A stretch of DNA of 37,514 nucleotides from Bacillota bacterium (lineage in GTDB: Bacteria > Bacillota > DSM-12270 > Thermacetogeniales > Thermacetogeniaceae): the NCBI GenBank assembly GCA_029907475.1, contig JARYLU010000028.1, positions 1 to 37,514 on the forward strand. Direction: 5' to 3'. The position numbers were made by a program, and so were the translations under genes. Under the pieces are notes generated by a model, which was given only the letters and a program-made list of their open reading frames with translations, searched no databases and was not told the DNA's origin. Shown piece by piece: positions 14,788-22,009 of this stretch (the first letter of the stretch is position 1; every line of letters starts with the position of its first letter).

Positions 14788-15744
14788 GTGTTAATTCGAG
14801 AGATTTATGAACTGGCGGTGCAAAAGGGGATCGCGGCGGACCCCAGAGGCGAATCCGAAGTTGCTAAAATTTTAGAGAAGCAGCGTAAAGAGTATGAGGA
14901 ACTCAAAGAAAGCGAAAAAAAGGATTTCGATCTGGAAAAACTAAACAATCCTTATAGTGACACCCGGATTTTATATGGCGAAGGGAATCGTGATGTCCGG
15001 GGTGTTTTGACCGGGATCGATATTGAGGTAGGAGAGGTTCTTTTAGCTGACCGCTTACGGGAAAAGGGAAAGCGGATTGATCTCATTATTTCCCATCACC
15101 CCGAGGGGAAGGCAATGGCGGCCCTTTATGAAGTGATGCACCTCCAGGAGGACATGTTGCACCGGTTGGGGGTACCGATTAATGTGGCCGAGGGAATTTT
15201 GGTGGGAAGAATTGCCGAGGTGGCGCGCCGTTTGTTGCCTCTGAACCATAACCGCGCTGTCGATGTCGCGAAGCTTCTCGATTTCCCTTTGATGTGTGTG
15301 CATACTCCGGCCGATAATATGGTGACAAAGTTTCTGGACCGGTTTTTTGCCGAAAAAGCACCCGAAACTGTAGGAGATATCGTGAAATCCCTTAAGGAGT
15401 TGCCCGAATACCAGGAGGCGGTTAAGGTTAACGCCGGCCCCAAGGTAATCGTCGGCAATGAGAAGAAGCGGGCAGGGAAGATTTTTGTGGACATGACCGG
15501 CGGTACAGGAGGTGCTAAAGAGGCTTTTGAAAAACTGGCAACGGCAGGAATTGGAACGGTTGTTTGTATGCACATTTCGGAAGAACACCGCAAAGAGGCA
15601 GAAAAACACCATATCAATGTAGTTGTAGCCGGTCATATTGCCAGTGATTCTTTGGGAATGAACCTTTTTCTCGATGAACTGGACCGGCGTGGGATTAACA
15701 TTCTTACATGTTCAGGTTTAATCCGGGTAAGCCGTTCAGAATAG
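14788..15744 (+). CDS. NIF3 (NGG1p-interacting factor 3) family protein
   Basis: This 318-residue protein matches the long clostridial NIF3 family, related to the YqfO/YbgI di-metal proteins of unknown function. Typical elements are NPYSDTRILYG (about 53-63), GIDIEVGEVLLADRLREKG, ISHHPEGKAMAAL with the metal-binding His pair, VDMTGGTGG (about 239-247), and the C-terminal HINVVVAGHIASDSLGMN with further His and Asp ligands. Start choice: GTG at 14788 sits seven bases after a strong GAGGAGGGA. A TTG at 14767 would include that ribosome binding site in the coding sequence and is rejected. It may be co-transcribed with the preceding phosphatase-like gene (36-base gap). Confidence 0.88.
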   Translation: MLIREIYELAVQKGIAADPRGESEVAKILEKQRKEYEELKESEKKDFDLEKLNNPYSDTRILYGEGNRDVRGVLTGIDIEVGEVLLADRLREKGKRIDLIISHHPEGKAMAALYEVMHLQEDMLHRLGVPINVAEGILVGRIAEVARRLLPLNHNRAVDVAKLLDFPLMCVHTPADNMVTKFLDRFFAEKAPETVGDIVKSLKELPEYQEAVKVNAGPKVIVGNEKKRAGKIFVDMTGGTGGAKEAFEKLATAGIGTVVCMHISEEHRKEAEKHHINVVVAGHIASDSLGMNLFLDELDRRGINILTCSGLIRVSRSE

Positions 15745-15875
15745 AAACCTGGTTGAGCGGGACGGTGCGGAGGAGCAGTTGAATGCAGACGGAACTCGCT
15801 GTCTGTTTACATCCGTTTCGTCCTTTTCTAGAGGAGCCGGTTGAATCTACAGGACGGAACTGGGGGAGTAGCCTG
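15745..15875 (+). other. Short intergenic region before crcB1
   Basis: No fluoride riboswitch is recognisable: CTGATGG occurs at 15873-15879, but the upstream conserved GGNGATGG-type element is absent. Two imperfect copies of a GAGGAGC..GTTGAAT..GACGGAACT sequence (about 15771-15797 and 15832-15861) are seen. An in-frame ATG at 15783 is a less likely start for crcB1. Confidence 0.4.
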
Positions 15876-16325
15876 ATGGATTTTTTCTGGGTGGGTTTGG
15901 GCGGTTTTTTTGGGGCTTTAACCCGTTACGGGGTAGGAAGGGCGTTTCTTTTTTTAGGTACTGGATTTCCTTACGGGACGATGGTTGCGAATATTACCGG
16001 AAGTTTTCTCTTGGGTTTCATTCAGGTCTTAGCACTCGAAAGGTTTTTGTTAACCCCCCGGGTTCGCCTCATGCTGGGAGTCGGTTTTTGTGGTGCATAT
16101 ACTACCTTTTCCACCTTTACAAGGGAGACTTTTAATCTGATCCACCATCAACTACTGCTTCCTGCCTTTTTATATAATGGGGGAACGGCGGTCCTTTGTT
16201 TGCTGGGAGCCTGGCTCGGCATGGTCGCGGGAAGGGCGCTTTCCGTCGCCCTGGCAAACAGTGAGCTTCTTTTGAGTAAAGCGCGTCAGACCCCGGGTGA
16301 AAATATCAGGAATGAGGCGGAATAA
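15876..16325 (+). CDS. crcB: CrcB/Fluc fluoride channel subunit 1
   Basis: CrcB (Fluc) proteins are small dual-topology membrane channels that export fluoride. This 149-residue copy has four hydrophobic segments (about 3-25, 32-52, 65-85 and 95-120), the GALTRYGVGR motif near residue 10, the GTMVANITGSFLLG block with the channel Asn (about residues 33-46), and GFCGAYTTFSTFTRE with the phenylalanine-box region. The C-terminal tail past residue 125 is longer than in the second copy. The ATG at 15876 follows GGGGGAG. Its stop overlaps the next crcB start (TAATG). Paired crcB genes usually make antiparallel heterodimers. Confidence 0.92.
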   Translation: MDFFWVGLGGFFGALTRYGVGRAFLFLGTGFPYGTMVANITGSFLLGFIQVLALERFLLTPRVRLMLGVGFCGAYTTFSTFTRETFNLIHHQLLLPAFLYNGGTAVLCLLGAWLGMVAGRALSVALANSELLLSKARQTPGENIRNEAE

Positions 16326-16708
16326 TGTTTTTTTATCTACTCAGCATTGGAACGGGAGGGGCTGTGGGTGCGCTGGCCCGTTATTATGCAGGTCGCTTGA
16401 TCATGGAAAGGTGGGGCCGGGTCTTTCCTCTGGGTACCTTTTTTGTAAATATTACCGGCTCTTTCCTCCTTTGCATGATCTCTACCTGGGCAACCCGGGG
16501 TGGAATACTCTCTCCCTACCTGGAGGTCGCCCTCTCAACCGGATTTCTCGGGGCCTATACGACCTTTTCCACTTTTGCCTATGAAGCAATTAAGCTTCTG
16601 GAGGACCGGGAAGCGTTTACAGCCTTAACCTATGTTATCGGGAGCATTCTAGTAGGCTTGGGAGCAGGCTGGTTAGGTTTGTTGGCAGGCTTTCATTTGC
16701 TCTTTTAA
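16325..16708 (+). CDS. crcB: CrcB/Fluc fluoride channel subunit 2
   Basis: This second 127-residue Fluc subunit has the same plan as its neighbour: GAVGALARYYAGR near residue 12, GTFFVNITGSFLL (about 37-49), GFLGAYTTFSTFAYE (about 73-87), and four membrane segments. Sequence identity with copy 1 is moderate outside the motifs, as expected for a heterodimeric pair in which each partner has a fixed, opposite topology. It starts one base before the end of the crcB1 stop codon, which argues for coupled, equal synthesis. The next gene, DUF190, is 14 bases downstream behind AGGAGGGATGAGG. Confidence 0.92.
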   Translation: MFFYLLSIGTGGAVGALARYYAGRLIMERWGRVFPLGTFFVNITGSFLLCMISTWATRGGILSPYLEVALSTGFLGAYTTFSTFAYEAIKLLEDREAFTALTYVIGSILVGLGAGWLGLLAGFHLLF

Positions 16709-16721
16709 GGAGGGATGAGGA

Positions 16722-17042
16722 ATGCTGGAAAATGGTCCGGCTAAGCTGCTGAAAATTTATACCGGGGAAAACGAACACTGGGAGGGTCACGCCCTTTACC
16801 ACGCACTTGTGCTGAAGTTTCGGGAGCTTGGTCTCGCAGGAGTAACTGTTTACCGGGGGTTAGAGGGGTACGGGCCGGAAAAAAGACTCCGTACCAGCCG
16901 GATCCTGGATCTCTCGGTCGATCTGCCCATCATTATCGAAGTGGTGGATACCGAAGCGAATATTAACCGGGTTTTGCCCCTTGTGAGGGACGCTGTACGA
17001 AAGGGACTGGTAATAATTAGTGATGTAGAGGTTGTGAAATAG
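16722..17042 (+). CDS. DUF190 (PII-like) protein
   Basis: This 106-residue cytoplasmic protein belongs to DUF190, a family with a PII-like ferredoxin fold that is often encoded beside crcB. Visible family features are the opening LLKIYTGENEHWEGHALYHA (about 9-28), GLAGVTVYRGLEGYGP (about 37-52), the RILDLSVDLPIIIEVVD strand region and the closing GLVIISDVEVVK. Its role is not established; a regulatory or nucleotide-sensing role for the fluoride channel is inference from the gene pairing and fold. It follows AAGGAGGG, and its stop lies four bases before the next gene. Confidence 0.9.
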   Translation: MLENGPAKLLKIYTGENEHWEGHALYHALVLKFRELGLAGVTVYRGLEGYGPEKRLRTSRILDLSVDLPIIIEVVDTEANINRVLPLVRDAVRKGLVIISDVEVVK

Positions 17043-17046
17043 AAGC

Positions 17047-19641
17047 ATGTTTAAGGGAAAGAAGCCTGAACTGCTTGCTCCTGCGGGAGGCCCCCAGGCT
17101 TTACGGGCTGCCGTAGAAAACGGGGCTGATGCTGTTTATTTAGGGGGCAGGTCGTTTGGGGCGCGGGCCTATGCGGAAAACTTTACCCGAAAAGAGTTGA
17201 TTGATGCCCTCCGGTACGCTCATGTGCGGGGTGTAAAGGTGTACGTCACGGTTAATACCCTGGTTGACAACAGGGAATTCGGGAGATTAGCCGATTACCT
17301 GTTTTTTTTGTACTGGGAAGGTGTGGATGCCCTGCTTGTGCAAGATCTGGGTGTCGCCAGGTTCATCAGGGGCCTGCTGCCCGATTTTCCCCTCCACGGC
17401 AGCACTCAGATGACAGTGCACAACGCGGCAGGCGTGAAATTTCTAGCCGGTTTAGGTTTCTCCCGGGTTGTCCTTGCCCGGGAGACCTCCTTTGAGAATT
17501 TACGGGCAATCAGGCGACAGGCGCCTTTAGAACTCGAGATTTTCGTTCACGGGGCGCTCTGTATTTGTTACTCCGGGCAGTGTCTTTTCAGTAGCCTGGT
17601 AGGTGGACGGAGCGGAAACCGGGGTCGCTGCGCTCAGCCCTGCAGGCTTCCGTATACCCTTGTGGATGAGAGGGAAAGAGATCTCAGTACAGGTTGCGTT
17701 GGGCATCACTTGTTGAGCCCCAAAGACCTCATGCTCATCCAGGAACTTCCGGCACTCATTCAGATTGGTATCGATGCCCTAAAAATTGAAGGGCGGATGA
17801 AGCGGCCCGAGTACGTGGCGACAGTCGTCAGAATTTACCGGAATGCTCTCGACAGGGCCTTCCGGGATCCAGAGCATTACAGGGTTACCCCGGAAGAGGT
17901 CCGGGATCTCGCCCAGATTTTCAACCGGGGGTTTACCACCGGGTATTTTTACGGGAACCCGCGTCAGGCTTTAATGGGTTATCAAAAGCCGAACAACCGG
18001 GGGCTTTACCTGGGGCGGGTAATTCAAGCGAGACCTCACCATCAAAAGGTTGTTATCCGAACACGGGTTCCACTTCAGGTGGGTGACGGAATTGAATTCT
18101 GGACAAAAGGAGGGGGAAGGGAGGGATTAAGCGTTTCCAGCCTTTTTGTCCGGGGAAGGTCGCAAAAAGAAGTAGAGCCGGAAAGTGAAGTCGAGATTTC
18201 AGTACCTTTTCCCGTGAAACCGGGGGACCGGATCTTTAAGATCCATGATCAGAGATTGATGCAACTGGCCAGGGAGTCTTTTACAGGCCCTGCTCAGCGG
18301 AGGATACCGATTGTTGTGAGGGCCCAAGCGCGTCTTGAGGAGCCCTTAATCCTCGAAGCATGGGACCCTGAGGGCCTTCACGTTACAGCAAGAGGTAATT
18401 TTCCCGGGGAGCGTGCCTCGAAACACCCGCTGATACCGGAGGTGTTGCGGGCCCAGGTGGACCGCCTGGGGAATACCCCTTTTTCCCTGGCTGGATTTGA
18501 TTGTGAAGTTGAACAGGGGGTAATGTTTCCTCTAAGCGAAATCAACGCCGTCCGCCGCTCTCTTGTCGCTTCACTTGAAGAGGTCCGCCTTCAAAGGTTC
18601 AAGCGTATTCTGCCGGAGGATGTTCAAAACCGGGCAACTTCATTTTGGGGATCATTGCGAACCCGGGCCCAAGCCGCCAGAAAATTCCCCCTGAGGCCTT
18701 TTCTTGCGGTCGCTGTAAGCGATTACGCGGGATTGCAAGCGGCACTTACTGGGGGTGCTGATGTCTTATATTTCGGGGGAATCTCCTACCGGGGAAGGGA
18801 GCCCTGGGACTGGGATCGGGTCGCCAGGGGTGTCGCCGTGTGCCGGGAACGGGGAGTCGGAGCTTATTTAATTATCCCCCGGATCTGGCAGGAGCGAGAC
18901 AAGGGGAATGTATGCGAATCACTTGAAAAGGCGCGGGAATTAAGTTGCGATGGAGTACTCGTAGGGGATTTGGGGGGTCTCTTTCTTGCCCTGCAAAAAG
19001 GTTTTCATGTGGTGACCGATTTTTCTGTCCCCGTTTTTAATGACCCTGCGGTTCTCATGCTTTTAGAGCGGGGTGGAATCAGGTTTACGCTTTCTCCCGA
19101 ATTAAACCGGGAGCAACTGGAGAAATTTCTTTTCCGGGAAACACCATTTCTCGAGTTTTTGGTACATGGCGCGGTTCCTGTCATGATCAGCGAACACTGC
19201 GCTGCAGGGGCGGTGACAGCGAAGGGAAACCCCTGCCCCCGGATTTGTGAAAAGAGCTCTTGCTATTTAAAAGACCGCAGGGGCTACCTTTTCCCCTTAA
19301 TGATGGATGAAAAGTGCCGGATGACCCTTTATAACGCCCGGGAGCTCTGCTTAATTGAGTATATTAATGATGTTTTCGCGGCGGGATATGGTACGATCAG
19401 GCTGGAACTTCGCTTTTACCGGGCAGATCTTGTCCGGGAAATTACCGCGATCTATCGCAGAGCCTGTGATTTATTTCAAACAGGCTGCTGGGAGAAGGGC
19501 TCAGGTAAGGAGTCCTGGGATCGCCTGGCTCAAATAGCGCCTCTGGGTCTAACGCGGGGCCACTATTTGCGCGGCGTCCTGGGTGAAGCTGAAGGAGGGC
19601 TGGAAGAGCTGGATGGACAGGTATTCTCTGAAAAAACTTGA
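17047..19641 (+). CDS. Double-domain U32 family peptidase-like protein
   Basis: This 864-residue protein belongs to the U32 (collagenase-like) family, several members of which are now known to be Fe-S enzymes that hydroxylate RNA or modify quinones. The first U32 domain (about 1-300) shows PELLAPAGGPQALRAAVENGADAVYLGG at its start, QDLGVARF, and a cysteine cluster: C172, C174, C179 (ICYSGQC) plus C195 and C199 (GRCAQPCR). A middle region (about 385-500) resembles the DUF3656-type insertion. A second, more diverged U32-like domain (about 555-800) has its own cysteines (HCAAGAV, CPRICEKSSC, EKCRM). The substrate is unknown; an RlhA-like rRNA modification role is possible. It overlaps mutS2. Confidence 0.85.
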   Translation: MFKGKKPELLAPAGGPQALRAAVENGADAVYLGGRSFGARAYAENFTRKELIDALRYAHVRGVKVYVTVNTLVDNREFGRLADYLFFLYWEGVDALLVQDLGVARFIRGLLPDFPLHGSTQMTVHNAAGVKFLAGLGFSRVVLARETSFENLRAIRRQAPLELEIFVHGALCICYSGQCLFSSLVGGRSGNRGRCAQPCRLPYTLVDERERDLSTGCVGHHLLSPKDLMLIQELPALIQIGIDALKIEGRMKRPEYVATVVRIYRNALDRAFRDPEHYRVTPEEVRDLAQIFNRGFTTGYFYGNPRQALMGYQKPNNRGLYLGRVIQARPHHQKVVIRTRVPLQVGDGIEFWTKGGGREGLSVSSLFVRGRSQKEVEPESEVEISVPFPVKPGDRIFKIHDQRLMQLARESFTGPAQRRIPIVVRAQARLEEPLILEAWDPEGLHVTARGNFPGERASKHPLIPEVLRAQVDRLGNTPFSLAGFDCEVEQGVMFPLSEINAVRRSLVASLEEVRLQRFKRILPEDVQNRATSFWGSLRTRAQAARKFPLRPFLAVAVSDYAGLQAALTGGADVLYFGGISYRGREPWDWDRVARGVAVCRERGVGAYLIIPRIWQERDKGNVCESLEKARELSCDGVLVGDLGGLFLALQKGFHVVTDFSVPVFNDPAVLMLLERGGIRFTLSPELNREQLEKFLFRETPFLEFLVHGAVPVMISEHCAAGAVTAKGNPCPRICEKSSCYLKDRRGYLFPLMMDEKCRMTLYNARELCLIEYINDVFAAGYGTIRLELRFYRADLVREITAIYRRACDLFQTGCWEKGSGKESWDRLAQIAPLGLTRGHYLRGVLGEAEGGLEELDGQVFSEKT

Positions 19642-21973
19642 ATTCCATAAGGTTAAAGAGATGCTGGAGGCTGCCTGTAGGACACCGTTAGGAATTCCCC
19701 TGGTCCGGAATTTAGAACCCTTCCATGACTCTCGCGAGGACATTCTTCGCAGTCAGGCCGAGACTTCGGAAGCTGTTCACGTTCTCCGGTTGGTTCCAGA
19801 TTTAAATTTCGATTGTATTCATGACCTCGCACCTTTTCTACGGCGCGCTGTGGTGGGGGGGATCCTCGAGCCGCAGGAACTTCTGCTCTGCCGGGATACC
19901 CTGGCAGCGGCGGAGAGAATCAAAAACGAACTTCTGCAATTCAGAAAAAGCGCTCCTTGTCTTGGGGAAAGGGCCTCCGGTTTGGCTGAATGTAAATCCT
20001 TTCAGGAAAAGGTTAGTCTCTGTATCCTGCCGGGGGGAGAAATTGCCGATGCGGCCTCTCCTGCCCTGGCTCGCCTGCGCCGGCAAATAGGAGGACTGGA
20101 GACTAAAGCGCGTAGCCAGCTAGAGGAAATCCTTACCAAGCCGGAGTGGAGCAAGTTTCTTCAGGAACCGATCTACACCGTCCGGGGGGACCGCTACGTG
20201 GTTCCCGTGAAGCAGGAATACCGCAACCAGTTTCCGGGACTGATCCACGACCAGTCGGCAAGTGGTGCTACTGTCTTTATGGAGCCTCTCCCGCTCGTCA
20301 GGCTGATGAACGAGTTGGCGGCAATCCGGGCCGCAGCCCATCAAGAGGAGCTCCGGATCCTGGAAGAATTGACGAAACTGGTGGCCGTTTATCATGATGA
20401 AATTCAACTGAACCTCCGGCTTCTGGGCGAATTGGATTTTATCTTCGCCAAAGGACGCTTAAGTATCAAGCTCGAAGGGCGTGAACCGCAATTTAGTGAG
20501 GGTTACCTCCTGTTAAGGGGAGCACGTCATCCGCTGCTGAGGGGAGATGTAGTTCCGCTGGATATCCGTCTGGGAAAGGACTTCGATTGCCTTGTGATTA
20601 CCGGCCCCAATACGGGAGGCAAAACGGTTGCTTTAAAAACAGTAGGACTTCTCGTCTTAATGGCCCAGGCCGGACTCCACATTCCCGCCGCGGAAGGAAC
20701 CGTCCTCCCGCTTCTCCGGGACGTTTTTGCCGACATCGGCGATGAACAGAGTATTGAACAATCTCTCAGTACTTTTTCAGGCCACATGACGAATATCGTC
20801 AGAATTCTTCAGGGCGCCGGGAAAGGAAGCCTGGTTCTTCTGGACGAGTTGGGAGCAGGAACCGATCCCGAGCAGGGTGCCGCTCTGGGAATGGCGGTCC
20901 TGGAATACCTGATGCAAAAAGGCGCCTTAACCATTGCTACCAGTCATTACAGCGAACTCAAGGTTTTTGCGTACGCGAGGCCGCGGGCGGAAAATGCCTG
21001 CGTTGAGTTTGACAGCAAGACCCTGCAGCCTACCTTCCGGCTCTCAATCGGGGTTCCGGGCGAAAGTAATGCCTTCGAAATTGCACGGCGTTTGGGACTG
21101 TTTTCAGAAGTTGTCGAGCGCGCCAGGAGCTTCCTGAGGCCGGAGCAGCGCGAACTTTCCGAGTTGATCCGGCACCTTAGAGAGGATCAGGTTGCTGCTT
21201 CAACAGCCCGGAACGAAGCCGAACAACTGCGCTTTGAAGTGGAACGGTTGCGCAATAAGATAAAGCAGGAAGAAGAAAAGGTCCGGGAGAAGGAAAAGGA
21301 GATCCTCACAAAAGCGGCCTGGGAGGCGCGGGAACTGGTCCGGACGGCGCGCCGGGAGGCCGAACAGTTAATCCGTACCCTGAGGGAGGAGCAGCGGAGG
21401 CTGGGGGTCCAGGAAAGGCTGAAAAGTGCCCAGGCAGTGCGAAGCAAGTTACAAGACCTTGCGGCGACCATTGAAGATCAGGTTGACGAAGGGAGGTTTC
21501 TCCCCCAGGGAGAGGTTATTAAGGATTTAAAACCTGGCGATCCCGTGGAAATCCCCCGATTTAAGCAGCAGGGGGTTGTACTCATGGGACCTACGCCTGA
21601 GGGGGAGGTGCTGGTTCAGGCCGGCGTTCTCAAGTTGAACCTCCCCTTAACGGAGCTGCGCAGGAGTCCTAAAACAGAAAAACCCCGGAACATTCCCGGG
21701 GGATCGCCGGCCCTGGAGCAAAAAACCGCAGTTGCACCTGAACTCGATTTCCGCGGGCTCAGGGTTGAAGAGGCGTTGGAAAAGGTTGACAAGTACCTGG
21801 ATACGGCTTATTTAGCCGGTCTTGCCAGTGTATCCTTGATCCACGGGAAAGGGACAGGAGTTTTGCGGGAGGCGATTCGCAATTATCTCGCAAAACATCC
21901 CTTTGTGGCTTCCTACCGCTCCGGGGGTTACTATGAAGGAGGAACCGGAGTTACCATCGTCGAGTTCAAGTAA
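19613..21973 (+). CDS. mutS2: MutS2 (Smr-domain ATPase)
   Basis: MutS2 binds branched DNA and collided ribosomes; it suppresses homologous recombination or rescues stalled ribosomes (RqcU). The chosen ATG gives 785 residues. In order: the MutS-like core and clamp (about 1-310), the ABC ATPase with Walker A GPNTGGKT (about 331-338) and Walker B LVLLDELGAGTDP (about 407-419), a long coiled coil (about 520-620, rich in Glu/Lys/Arg), a KOW-like segment, and the C-terminal Smr domain with LDFRGLRVEEAL and IHGKGTGVLR. No mismatch-recognition N-domain is present, as expected. It overlaps the U32 gene by 29 bases. A GTG at 19583 is possible but would lack a good ribosome binding site. Confidence 0.95.
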   Translation: MDRYSLKKLEFHKVKEMLEAACRTPLGIPLVRNLEPFHDSREDILRSQAETSEAVHVLRLVPDLNFDCIHDLAPFLRRAVVGGILEPQELLLCRDTLAAAERIKNELLQFRKSAPCLGERASGLAECKSFQEKVSLCILPGGEIADAASPALARLRRQIGGLETKARSQLEEILTKPEWSKFLQEPIYTVRGDRYVVPVKQEYRNQFPGLIHDQSASGATVFMEPLPLVRLMNELAAIRAAAHQEELRILEELTKLVAVYHDEIQLNLRLLGELDFIFAKGRLSIKLEGREPQFSEGYLLLRGARHPLLRGDVVPLDIRLGKDFDCLVITGPNTGGKTVALKTVGLLVLMAQAGLHIPAAEGTVLPLLRDVFADIGDEQSIEQSLSTFSGHMTNIVRILQGAGKGSLVLLDELGAGTDPEQGAALGMAVLEYLMQKGALTIATSHYSELKVFAYARPRAENACVEFDSKTLQPTFRLSIGVPGESNAFEIARRLGLFSEVVERARSFLRPEQRELSELIRHLREDQVAASTARNEAEQLRFEVERLRNKIKQEEEKVREKEKEILTKAAWEARELVRTARREAEQLIRTLREEQRRLGVQERLKSAQAVRSKLQDLAATIEDQVDEGRFLPQGEVIKDLKPGDPVEIPRFKQQGVVLMGPTPEGEVLVQAGVLKLNLPLTELRRSPKTEKPRNIPGGSPALEQKTAVAPELDFRGLRVEEALEKVDKYLDTAYLAGLASVSLIHGKGTGVLREAIRNYLAKHPFVASYRSGGYYEGGTGVTIVEFK

Positions 21974-22009
21974 GCAATACCCGGCGGTGGTTTATTCAAA
22001 TTCTTCCTG

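Noticed and set aside
15783-15875. N-terminal extension of crcB1 from an upstream ATG
   Set aside because: The extension is hydrophilic and atypical. ATG 15876 has a strong ribosome binding site and gives the family start.
15860-15885. Fluoride riboswitch
   Set aside because: Only a CTGATGG matches; the upstream conserved elements and pairing are not visible.
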